Shown: positions 12,188 to 30,100 of the stretch, piece after piece
Layout: each line of letters opens with the position of its first letter
Position numbering within the stretch: position 1 is the stretch's first letter
Assembly: GCA_003344405.1 (NCBI GenBank)
Contig: NOWV01000060.1
Coordinates: 62,001-126,000, forward strand
DNA: 64,000 nt
Reading direction: 5' to 3'
Origin: Trichoplax sp. H2
Lineage: Eukaryota > Placozoa > Uniplacotomia > Trichoplacea
Notes under the pieces: generated by a model
Seen by the model: only the letters and a program-made list of their open reading frames with translations
What the model was told of the DNA's origin: nothing
The model's database searches: none
Position numbers and translations under genes: made by a program

Positions 12188-15100
12188 CTATTCTACTATG
12201 ATTTGGGCTTCTACCTTAACTGCTGCACCAACATTATTAATATCTAATAGGAAAGTGTCATGACCATATATCGAGTTCAGTTCATAATAAGTAACTTTTT
12301 GATTGCCTAATATTTTAAGGAGAGACCAATCCGTGAATTTTTGTTTGTTAAATTTGAGATAAAACTAGTCTTACCCGCTTGTTTAAGTAAATCCGCAATT
12401 TCGGTCTGCTGCTGTATAGGAAATAGAATATCTGTTTTCACGCCGATAACCTATAGACAATACGTTTCGCAACAAATATGCGTTAATAAACTGCTGTTTA
12501 AGAAAATATATATAAAAAAAATGATAGATAGTCGGAAAACTAACAAGGGTAGGACAAATAATTCGTTTTACTCCTTCAACCATTGAAGGAAAGCCTTCTC
12601 CAATGTCAAACAGATCAATTGCCTAATTTATTAATGGTGTTAATTAAGATAACAGATTAATACTTATATCAGACTCAATGTGACTATTAAATCATTTTCC
12701 AAACCTTGGATAGATATAATAGAGTATTCGGATCATAAGTAAGAGAAAATTTTTCCCCCTAATTATACGTTAGCGCAAAGAGACAGTTACCATTAGATTA
12801 TCAGTAAATAAAATGATACCCTATCAAATACGCTAAGGTATTATTCGTACTTGATGTTCTATGTATTCTTCAATTTCAAATTGCGGGCAAAAGCTGGGTT
12901 CCTCAGTTCTCTTCCTATGACCGAAGCGAGTTTCCCACTCAGGTCCACTACGATATCCGATAGTACCAATCTCTCTATATAGCATATCCACATAGCAATT
13001 TAAGTATCAGGATAACAAATACGTATACTGATATACTATTATTATTACTATCATGTCTTCAAGTAACGCTTAAAATACACTCCATACCTTGCTAATTTCA
13101 TTCCTCTTTTAGGAAAGATTCCATTGTAATAATAGCCGCTATTCCAGTTTGGATCTGTCATTAAAACACGTCGTTGAAGGTAACGTAGGGCAATAGCTGT
13201 AGGTGTCGGTTTAACACAACCAGAAATGCTAATAATTCTACAGTAATTAAAAACAGTATAATAATTAAATATTAGCTTTCAGCACTACCATGGACTTTTA
13301 GAGTAAACCTATAAACTATATCAGTTACGGTAATTTTTCTCATCTACGATGCAAACGCTATGATTGTAAAAATAGTATAATTATTAAATGCTAGCTCTTA
13401 GCTCTGCTATGGATTTTTAGAGTAAATCTACGAGTTATATCAGTAGCTATGATTCTTTTCATCTACAATGTCCATGCTATGATTGTGATTTTATTGACCT
13501 GTTAACACGATCCGAATATAACGCAGCTGTAGCAAGAGCCTGCATTCCTCCCATTGATGAACCAACAGCAGCATGAATCTGTAATGCAATATATCGTCAT
13601 TTTATAAGTCCATAAGCGAAATCAATTTTGCTTGATTATTAATATCTTAAACATAAGAGTGTATCGATTTGAAATTCCTACCTTATTTATTCCTAAGTGA
13701 TCTAATAATAAAAATTGCGCTCGGATAGCATCAGGAATTGTTACAATAGGGAAGGTAGTTGCATAATGCTGTAAAAATAGTTATGACCGTAAGATATAAC
13801 TTGGATTGTTTATTGCAATTAGAAAGGACAATAACATACAGAATCTGTGATTGGATTGATAGAAGAAGGCCCTCTAAACGAATAGATAGAGAAAAATTGA
13901 ATTTATTGGACTATGTTACCATCATCGACAGACGAATTGAATTATTTATTCGCCTCTACATTTTGAAGGTTTATCAGTTATACATCTCTGATAATGTTAG
14001 TTCACTCAGTTAACTGAGGAAGATTATGACTAACCAGTATATATGATGCAATGGGCAATAAATCACAGTCTGAGCTATATGACTTACGTTGATCCGAAAC
14101 ATCCGCCCAACAAGTTAGTGCAAATAACAAAGAATTTGTTTGTATCGACAGCTTTTCCAGGTCCGATAAAATCTTCCCACCAGCCGGGCCGTCGATTTTT
14201 CTTCAGTATTCATAATTATAAAATGATATAGAATGAATGAATCCTACGTTAACGATGGATATTAGGAAGCTCCATTCGGTATACACTGCCAGAAAGCTTG
14301 CAATACCTTAAATTCAGCGCTGAATAGACAATTGATTAACAAACAAAGCAAACTTACCTCAGTACTTCTGGCATGTGAGGAGGCGGAAATGCCAGTTTGC
14401 AGTAAAACTGTATTATCTTTACGTTCATTGAGTGTGCCCCAAGTCTCGTAAGCAATTTGCATTTTGGGTAGGACGCCATGTTTTAGCTTAAATACGTTGT
14501 CGTAGCGAAAAACCTCGTAACCATCGTGTAGTTGCTCGTAGTTAGGTTCCGGGCCGGGCGCAAATCTTGACAGCGTATAAAAGAAGGGGAAATTAATGAC
14601 ATGCCATTAGTAAGTGTGCTTTATTTACAAGCTCTATGAACACTGGAACATGTTATCGATAATTCTAATAAGAAGCAAAGTTTTAGAAGTTTATGCACAA
14701 GTAATCTAGCAAGATTGTACCATTGACGACTGCCATATATTGTTAGCTGGTATAAATATAGTAAGCGCAGTGGGAAACTTGTCGGTTTAAATCTACAATA
14801 GTTATAAGAGCTACTAATTGCTGTAAGTTAGAGACTAGAGTACGTAAATCAAAGTCGGTATTACATAATATTAGAATAGCAAAAGATACCAGTATCTTCT
14901 AGGTAAGTAGTAACTTTAAAGAATTAATTATGCTGCATTTATATATATATGGTTGATACGTACTAAGTAAATTGTCACTTTACTGCAAGACTAATTATTG
15001 TTAGAGTCATTTTACTACTCGAAAGAAATCGTCCAAGCAGTGTCAAAAGGAAAGAGTTTCTCCAATTGCCGGGAGAAATTGCAGATGGAAGTCATAGCAA

Positions 15101-15829
15101 CAAAAAGATTGCATCATCATTCTGGAGTAATTTTTTTTTTTGATGAGAGGAAGAGTTTAAACAAAGTAGACTATGGTATTTCAAGCAGTTATGCCTGTCG
15201 GTGGCTGCTTTAGAAAACCAGCATCAAATCGACAGCAAGCATCCAAATGCATGGAAAGTTATCCAGCTATAATAAATGCCTAGTCAATCAATTCAAAATT
15301 TTAAAATCGAAAACGCTTGGTGAGACCTCGTATGGCGTATGCCAGCTATGATGTAGATGAGTGGCAAAATCAGCAGCTGATAAACTGATGATAATAACAT
15401 TACAAGCCATGATATGCTGTAAAGAGGGACTAGTCCCTGATAAGACTATCATCCTACTGTATTCAATAGGCAAGCTAGCGTTTGATCTATGATGTCAGGA
15501 TAAACATTTGCTACGATGAAAATAATCCTTAACAAAGTCATTTTTTTGATGAGTCAATGTCAACTTGTCTCTCTGTACAGTCTGTCATTGGTTAAAAGTT
15601 CTACACACCAACATCGATTAGAGACCTACTTTTGCAAACAGGGGAAATCACTCGTATTTCCTTCAAATACAGGATCACTTGTATCTAAATGATCTAAAGG
15701 AGGTATTTCCACTTGTGGCATATTGATAGTTTTCTGATTACAAGTTAAACTAGCCGATCGATGATACCAACGTCTGCAAAATAACGATCGCCATGGATGA
15801 CGAAATATTGCAGTTCTATAGGCAGCCAT
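12188..15829 (-). CDS. MetX/Cys2-type amino-acid O-acyltransferase, probably mitochondrial
   Basis: An alpha/beta-hydrolase that transfers an acyl group to the hydroxyl of homoserine or serine, giving the acceptor for sulfide in homocysteine or cysteine synthesis. Twelve exons join in frame to 440 residues: 15630-15829, 14358-14565, 14088-14200, 13840-13873, 13682-13768, 13499-13578, 13088-13237, 12851-12974, 12705-12758, 12545-12622, 12375-12450, 12188-12306. Family marks in order are [53 protein letters not shown], the nucleophile elbow GSSMGGMQ (Ser about 222), [31 protein letters not shown] (Asp about 383) and YGHDTFLLD (His about 417). The catalytic triad is complete. TGISASSHA and FPCL resemble the fungal Cys2/serine-acyltransferase branch more than bacterial homoserine enzymes (from memory, not searched). 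The chosen start at 15829 gives an Arg-rich presequence [20 protein letters not shown]; an upstream in-frame Met at 15922 is less likely. Divergent neighbour: SQOR. Confidence 0.92.
13250..13487. repeat. two-copy tandem duplication, period 119 bp, filling an intron
   Basis: Two copies of a 119-bp unit occupy nearly all of the intron between exons 6 and 7 of the acyltransferase. Shared marks are 'agtataatnattaaat', 'tggacttttagagtaaa'/'tggatttttagagtaaa', 'tatatcagt' and 'ctatgattgt'. Copies are roughly 80% identical by eye. The duplication does not touch either splice site. Confidence 0.85.
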
Positions 15830-16719
15830 CAAGGAGAATAGTAGAAAGAGAAGATGAACAAGCTGCTTGTATCTCAATGATATTAGGATAATAATGACCA
15901 AATCAAGGAAATGAGACCTCAATCGATACTTTGCTCTCTCTGTCTGTCTAATCTACTGTCTATCTTCTTCAAATACTGGCTATGGCTTAGCTAGTTGCAG
16001 ACAAACTCGTCTGGATTTTCCTCTTCTCTAGTCTCCACTGCAACGATGAAATACGATGACGAATCCACTCCCACCATCAGTCAGTCTGTCCAGCTGGCAA
16101 TGCATCCGTCAGTGTCAGCATCCTACGTCAGGTATGATCGCTGTGATGATACGCAAAGCATTATCCGTGACTCATATTGATCTATTGTAGTTGGGGAGCT
16201 GGTGGCAATGGTAAAGTTCCAATTTTTTCCTCTCGTTGGTTAGTCATTTGAACTATGTTGAGACGGAATTTTTACCTTTGAAGTTACGATCAGGTTAGAC
16301 TTTGACTCAGAGCATGCAAAAAATGCCACATTCACTCACTGAGTTGATTAACCCTGACATGATATGATGCAAAGTGGAGCAGGAGCTGGACGACCAGAAG
16401 CTCAGCTCAGGGTGGAGTGAAGTGCGTACCTACTGGTACATGCCTCAAGACTGTATCGTTTTCTATAGAAAGGTAGACGATATTTGATCTAGCATGACCA
16501 TGACACTGCAATTTGTGGGGACAGGCCGGCACGAGCAGCTCAGTGTGCAAAATAATTGTCACCATGTCAAGCCAGTACGGCTAGGCTTTTAATCAAGACC
16601 TAGCCTAAGTGGGCAGTCGTTCACTTTGCACGTGGTTAGAATACAGTATTAAAAGGTGACCGTGGTGTTACCGCAGCGACCACTTTGATGATTTCAGTCT
16701 CGTAGCAACTTGATGAAAG
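15830..16719. promoter_or_regulatory. head-to-head intergenic region of the acyltransferase and SQOR
   Basis: About 890 bp separates the two divergent start codons, and it is visibly richer in G+C than the surrounding DNA. It must hold both 5' UTRs and promoters. A CACGTG E-box core is present at 16629-16634. No TATA box can be assigned confidently. The shared region makes co-regulation of the two sulfur genes possible; that is inference from layout only. Confidence 0.5.
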
Positions 16720-22291
<5,572 letters not shown>

Positions 22292-24120
22292 GACTTGGAT
22301 TAATTCGTTCTGGAGCAATTATTTTGTTTTCATAAGTACTGTATATCAAATATAACATGATGATTAGTATAATGCTTAACGGATACACTAATGCAGCTTG
22401 TAAGCCTTGCCTATTTTTAGAGATCAGAACTGTTTCTATACAATCGTACAAGGGAAATGGTATAGAAAGATGTAGTATAACCCATTTTTAATAATGCTCT
22501 GGCTAATACTCGCGTTTGTTGTGTATCTTCTAAGTGACTTATGATAAAAGCATAAAATCGTAAACGGAATATATTGTTTTGTTATCAGTCCTCGAAAAAT
22601 CGTTACAAATAGGTACAATGACAATTTTTGATGAAATCACTATTCTAAGGTCAATATGAAATTTAGGCAATAAATGCCACAGCAATATCGGTACATATAA
22701 TATTGTATCTGACGGACTGTTTGTATGAGTAGTACATCAAATATGTCGTACAGGAAATCTTGTTCAGTCTTTGATAAACATTGCAAGAAACCGTTGAATA
22801 ATTTCGTTTACCTAGTAACTGTGGTACGCGTATTCACGTTATATTAGATCTTACTACGTACAGTATGTTCATTATTGGACGTACACATAACTGGTGTACG
22901 TACCTGGACGTAAATGAATAGGCCTGCTAGAACTCAAATTCTTTTTCTTCTACAGTTTACATGCCACTATTTAGAAATTAATTCTTACGATCCAGCGTTG
23001 CAAAAACTTCAAAATAAATGATATCTCGCTATTTTTAACTACAAATAACTACTTCGCTCGCGACAGTGCAACATTATTACAGGTTGAGAATTACTTTCCT
23101 CGGCTACTCTAAAAATTATTGATACTTTCATACAATTCCTACGAATATCTGTACATTTATTATGGAAAATTATATTTCTTACAAGCATAATTAAGAGTAA
23201 CAATTAAAGCCAGGGGGTTAGGACTAACATCAATGCTTACACGGCATCAGGTCATAATATTACGCACAGACGCCAATTAAACGCTACTGAGCAGTACAAA
23301 CAATTCATGTTTACGTTTTTTTCAATAAAATAGTGGAATAGGGACCAAAGCGAAATAAGGGATGTTTTACTTTATTTTTAAATTTAAGGCATTAATTTGC
23401 ATGTGACAAATTAATGGTTAACGTGATCATTACAGTACAGTATTACACTTTTTTCAAATATAAATGATAATATTACGCAATCTTCAAAAATGAATAAAAA
23501 AATAGACTACGATACTTGGATATAAGCTAACTTTTCATAAAAATTTGGGATAATTCTATTCATAAACAGTTACACATAATCACTCACGTGAAATATACAT
23601 GTGAGTGATTTCGCCAAGTTATCTTCATAATTTATTAAATAAAGATATGGATGTAGACGAATGCTACAGTTACTATAATCTATCGTAGCACCTATTTATA
23701 TTCAAAATCCTATATCGATTTCACATGCTTCACTCTATGAACTGTATATGTAGAGTGAATACTAAACGACATCGTGTTTCGATTGAGCAAATCCTTGCTA
23801 ACCTAGAACTAATTTTTATGTTACCTTGTTGCATGACTAAAACTTATGTTTTCTTCTAATTATTCAAAAATTGTAAATCTATAAAAAAAGAAGGCCGAGC
23901 ATATCTTAAATATTAGGCATAATGGGTACCAGACGCTTTATCGGCCGCCAAAAGTTGTATCCAAAAAAATCTATGGCATTATCCGAAAAGGATATTTCTC
24001 CAATCCGTTCCGTGTTTTTGTGTTGGTGAAATATCACTACCTGTTGCAATGATTAATAAACATAACACATAAACAATACGCAGCGATCAATTTATTGCTG
24101 CAGACATTTAAGTAATCAAT
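22292..24120. other. convergent spacer between SQOR and the CEP128-like gene
   Basis: The 3' ends of SQOR (plus) and the CEP128-like gene (minus) face each other here. No exon is supportable. One short palindrome lies at 23578-23610, listed separately. Very AT-rich, with A/T runs. Confidence 0.5.
23578..23610. repeat. short inverted repeat (10-bp perfect arms)
   Basis: Arms 'aatcactcac' (23578-23587) and 'gtgagtgatt' (23601-23610) are perfect reverse complements, extendable to 13 bp with one mismatch, around a loop of about 7-13 nt. It lies between two convergent 3' ends. It could be a hairpin at an mRNA end or chance. No U-run makes it a terminator, and it is not one in a eukaryotic setting. 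Confidence 0.5.
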
Positions 24121-27100
24121 TTAGCTTACGATTATCAAGTTCTGGAGATTTGCTTCGATCTCTGTAAGCGAGGAAAAAAGAAAAAATTACAATTTAATTC
24201 TAGTTAAAATACATTCAAATCCAATTAGAAATGATACTCCCAATTTTTCACTTTGACTAACCTAACAGAGACGGAGGTATCTAGATATTGGCTATCATGA
24301 GCATTTCGAACTGGCGAACTTGTATATTCCTAAGTTTAATCATAGTTATGAATAATAATCCACCGTTATGTAAATGATATTTTCTGTTTTACGTCTAAAA
24401 GGACATTTCTGGTAACCTTGGAATCGAACGTGTTGTTGGCAAGCCTGGACGGGAATGAGCTCAACGGAGAAGAAATAACCTGAAATCGAATAAAAATTTA
24501 TCAAAACCGTAAAGAAATTGTTAAGATTCATGTTTTAAATTTTTAATACATTAATACTATTAATGTAGTAGGATATAAGTAACCTGATAAGGTTCAATAG
24601 CCTGTTGACCGTTGCTCAATTGACTTTGCAAGAAATTTACTTTCTCCTTATATCTTTGGAGTAAAGATAAAAAATTAGAGAATGTAAATACTTTCTGTAA
24701 AATGCTAATTTGCATTTAATGTTATACAATACTTTAAATATCGATCCTGTATTTTATTCTTTTCCATTTCTGATTCCTTAGATAACAATTCGATTACACA
24801 GATTAATACCTTAAATCTACCAGTAATACCATTAGCCGAGATACATAATTTATATTAATATTGCCTTCTATTTATCCTTTACCTTTAAATCAAATAATTG
24901 TCCCAACATATTTTGTTTTTCAAGTAGATTATTGGTACTGGATTGTAGCGTTCTGGCGTTCTTTAAACATAGATTAGTCGTAACTATTTAGTATTATAAA
25001 GAACTGCACCCTAATTTGATCAGGTCTTCGAAACGGATAAACACTTACTTTCTCTAAGTGCTGTGTCAAGTTGTAGACACGTTCCTATTAATAACATTAA
25101 AAGTAAGATTAATGTTGTTTTTATTGTTACTCAGTAGCCTAGATTTTATATTCCTTACCTGAAGAGAATTTAAGGTATCGCTTCTCTCCTTCTGCTGAGC
25201 GACTATAAAGTCATAGAGACGATCATACTAGTATTATTTTCCTTGGAAGGAATCTCCATTTTTAAACAATCCTATTTAAGAATTGGCTATACGATACCAG
25301 ATAATCATACCTAGCTTCTCTTTAGAAAGTTCCTCAAGCATTGCTTTTTGCTTTTTTAGTTCAGATACCAAATACGCTTTGTCTCTATCGCTTTTACGGA
25401 TAAGTTCCTAATAATTAAAAATCAAATTAAAACACTCATCATAATGATATTTAACAATAGCCAAAGGAAGATATCAGAGTATTTATTCTCTATGAGATAC
25501 TCTGCTATTACAACAAAATTTATATGTATCTTAGGACTTCGATATTCTTATGAGATTGTTCAAAAGGCTGCTAATATATCTTAATCTAATATTATATCAA
25601 TCAATTTTAATAATTGTATCGAAGTACGCAATGAGTTAATGCATAAAGTCATGCTTACTCGAATCTCGTTTCTTCCTTCTTCAATTACAGATTTTTGTTG
25701 ATCATCCTGATAACGTTTATTTTTTATCACTTCTTTTATCCAATGAATTTGGCTCTGATATATATGTACGAATGGGCTAGTCAATTTGATTTCATGTAAC
25801 TCAAGATTATGAAATATAATCTAATCGAGATATACTTGTAAAATCGATGATGAGATTTAACAAGAAAATTTTTCGAAAAAAGCGAGTACCTACCGTTACT
25901 TCTGAGAGCCATCTATGTGGCTCGTTCTGTGGATCTGCACCAACAGGTAATAGCTGTTTACGAAATGCATCGTAGTAAAGATACATGTTAGGTGCAATCT
26001 AAGTATGTAGTAAAACTACTTACAATGCACTAACAACCCAAGATAAAACCTTACCGGCATGTTAGGATGACTGTCAAAAGTAAGCTGGTCTACTAAGCCT
26101 TCCAGTTCGCGAGATAATATCAAAACAGCATTCTAGAAATAATTGTCGGTTTACCATGACATTACTTCATTATATTCTTACAGTGTACGGACATTCGTAA
26201 AAAATTTTACTAATAATATTATAAATCGCTATACACTGTACTCGTATATTGAACTTGTATAGATAGTTATGCATACGTCATAGTTTGAAGTCAACTTATG
26301 ATTTTTTTCTTTGATTTGATTAATTTCCTCTCTTAATTGTGTTCCACTGCAACAAAAGTTAAGAAAGGTATTGAGTTGATACATATGATTTTGTAATTTT
26401 ATCAACATATCTACCGTAATGTGCCTCTTACCTAGCCTCTTCATCTTCTCTTCTAATTTTCTATATCATCAATGAACAGACAATACATATGTTAGAAACA
26501 TGAAATTCAAATTAGAAATGTGTTAACTTTCAGGCCATACCTGTTCATCATAATCTTCCTTAAGAACAGAATACATTCGCTTTAATTTACTGTTCTCTTC
26601 AATGATCCTATAAAAGTATGTAAAATACTCCATCAAAAATCCCTTCTTTTAGTTAGTAATACTTAAAGATCTTCATAAATACCAGCTTAGTTCAGCTGTG
26701 ATTCGCTCATATTCTTCTCTCTCCTTGGCTTGCTGTCGGCGAAGGGCCTTAACAGTTGCATGTTCATCTGCTAACTGAAGCTGAAGGTAAATAAAAGTTA
26801 CGTAAGTTTAGCAATATATCTTATCAGAATAATATGTACTATAGTCATGCAAGCTTTTACCTTTAACGATGAAATCTCAGAGTCTAATTGAAGTTTCTCA
26901 TCTTTAGCATCATTAAATATTTCTTGTAATTTTTGCTCGGCCGCCATCTATTTTTAATCCAATAATAAAGCTATTTACTTAAAATTTATACAAATGACTA
27001 GACTTTCAAAATAATTTACAAAATTACATTGGTTAGTTCAATTTGTTGTTCAAGTTCCTTAGTTTTACGATTACTTTCCTCCTTTTCCTGAAATTCGAGT

Positions 27101-30100
27101 GGTTTATAAATCAATGAAAGATCAATCTCAAACTATTTCCAAATTTTCTAGCTAAATAAGTAAGTGATTAATTGTTGTTCATTGCTGATATTCTAGGCGA
27201 GAATAAGTCTTTCAATTTCTTCATTATCTTATGAATTTGAAGATAAAAAGTATCAAAGTGCCGATGGTCATGCCTAGCAATAGAATTGCTATACCTGTTG
27301 TAGGCTTTTAATGACTTGCGTATTTTCTTCTCTTATAGTTGCTTCTTGTTGCTTCATTTCTGCTAACGTTAGCTTCAGTTCCTATTAACGCAATATTTAA
27401 TTTTAATTAATTTTTTATTTTTCAAAGCTTTTTAAGTGATGACTAGCTGTATCTGTAAATACACCTGTCGATGGTTCAGTTGGAAATTAGTACTTTACAA
27501 GCAGTGTCATTATTCATGGACTAAAGTTTTCTTATTTAACATACACAGTATCAAATTTAAAATATAGGCACAGCACATACTTGCTTTTGTGAAGCTTCAT
27601 CCGTTAATTGTGAATTTAAATGAGATAGTTTACTTTTAAGATCAACAATAGTGACCTAAATAATGAGGTTAAATCGATAAGTCTACCAATGATTACGCTT
27701 GTACATTTCAAATGTAAATAGTACATGCATATTTGATTGTAAGTTAATATCTCATGTTTTATTAAATTACCTTTTGATCTCCAACAATTACTTCTAAGTC
27801 CTTAATCTGCTTTTCGACTATTCTACGTGCATCCTATTCATTACGATAATATAATATAATAAAATATACAAAATACCTTGGCAAATTGAAAATTTCTTGT
27901 CGCAAAATTAATATTTGAATTATTAAATTATTGGTTTCTTCATTACTTCTAAACGTTTAACTTCTTGCTTTTTCTCATCTTTAATTTCTGCAATTTGCTA
28001 TAGATATATATTGAAAGATTCCGTTGATATTAAAGGTTTCACCATCGTAATGTTTTTTACGCCGTTTACAGACCGAAAAAATTCTTACCTCCTTCAAGTG
28101 TACTTCTTCCTGCTGAGCATTATTTAATCGTTCTTCAAATAATTTAACTTCACTATTAAGCTAACAACAAATGATAATACATATCAAAACTTTGTCAAGC
28201 CTTCACATGAGCTAAATAGAAAATATAAATTTTCTTCGATATTACGAAATAATGTGATATTAACCTTCTCAACTCGTAGCTGTGACTGTCTGATTTCTTG
28301 GCTTAATTTGCTATTCGCCTGCCGTTCCTGATTAACCTTTGCATATAAAATTAAAATGAAGTTGCAATTTTTGGTGTTTCAGCTATTACTGAATTGGTGA
28401 CGGTAAGTCAAGCTGATGGCATAACAGAGTTGTAAAAGATTTTACATAATACACACGCAAATGATTTAACTTCGTACTAAAGTTATATTCTTGACTAACA
28501 CTAATTTGGAGTGTGCTTCTATATAATTATAATGACGTAATTGTTACATGCTGATTTAATTATATTGTTATCGAATAAGTAAGGGATTTATATAAGTTAT
28601 TCTTTACCACAATAAGCTGGCGTGTGCTACCTGTAAATTGGACCGACGACAATTGCTACATTGCTGATCTAATTATATTGCTGTCGTATGAGTAAAGAAA
28701 CTGTAGGTTATTCTATGCCATTATTACCTGCTCTTTAGAACTTTGCAAATCCTCTTCATGTTTGATAACACGTTCTTCTAGCTTTTCTCGCTCGGTCTTA
28801 AAGTAAGCGTAGTTTGATTGTTAATTTGTTGTAATATACTGGTGTAAAGTATGTAACTTATATCCATGTGATAGCAGTTTTAGTTATTTATGATCATTCA
28901 ATATTTTTATACTGTACCAAAAGTTGAGATATTTCATGGTGCATTTTTTCTATCTCATCTGCGTCTATTTAGAGTTTCATAATAGTGTGTTAAATATATT
29001 AAATATTTTCAATATAGATGGATTGAATTGCACGAATTCAATTTTGTATTATATTACCTTGTTGTATCATCACAGAATATATTAGTAAAATACTGCTAAC
29101 TATCCGTCATAATAATGAATAATTATAGCTTTGATTTAATGCAAAATATAGTAATTTTATTAATTAATATCGTGTTTTTGTTTTAAAGACTTCATGATTG
29201 CTTGATGGAATTGTTTATACACTAAATCTATGCTTATATTCTAGCCTATTACCTACAGCTTACCTTCAGTTGATTGAGATTTTAATAGTTCATACTCCTT
29301 GATAATGTTATCTTTGCGTTTCTATATAGCGTTAGTTGTTAGAAAGCTCGTGTTAGCATATATTTAGAAGGTCAGTGTTAGGATTACATTAGTAATTTTT
29401 AAGTTAAGAATTAACGTTAGGGTTAGGTAGCAAATAATAAATTACCTGTTCATGCTCTAATGCATACTGCACTTGTAACATATCTTTTTCTAAATTTTTA
29501 TATTTTACTCTTAATCTAGCGAATATAAACACAATTAATTGAGATGCGGTAATAGAAATAAAATTTTGTCCATCAACTGATCATTTAATATTTATGAGCA
29601 GCCAAACAAAACATTCCCTTTCAACACCCATCAAAATTAACGTAAATAAGAGAATACTTAATCGATGTAGTTATATGATCAGAGTGATTCACTCATCAGA
29701 AATTCAAATAAATATTCCTCTTTGAATAAATTAACATTTAGCAGCCACAATTTCAATTCATCAGATTGGTATAATTAATCACAAGATGATATCTAACACT
29801 GTTTTTTAAAGAATACAATAGAAATTTATAAGCAGCATCATATTTGTATAACTTATATATTTCCATACGATAATAATCCTATCACAAGAAGCGATACGAA
29901 AGTGAAGGCAACCAAAAATTATTTGTAATGCGTTGTTATGATCTTGAAACGTACTGTTTTTGAATTTCCGCTGATTTTTCTTTTAATGCCCCATATTCGT
30001 CATTTTTATCTGAATTGCGTTGTTCGGCTTGGCGTAATTCTTCGGTTAATGTTTTTACTTCAGCATTAGTATCCTTGATACGCTTTAACGCTTTCTCTAG

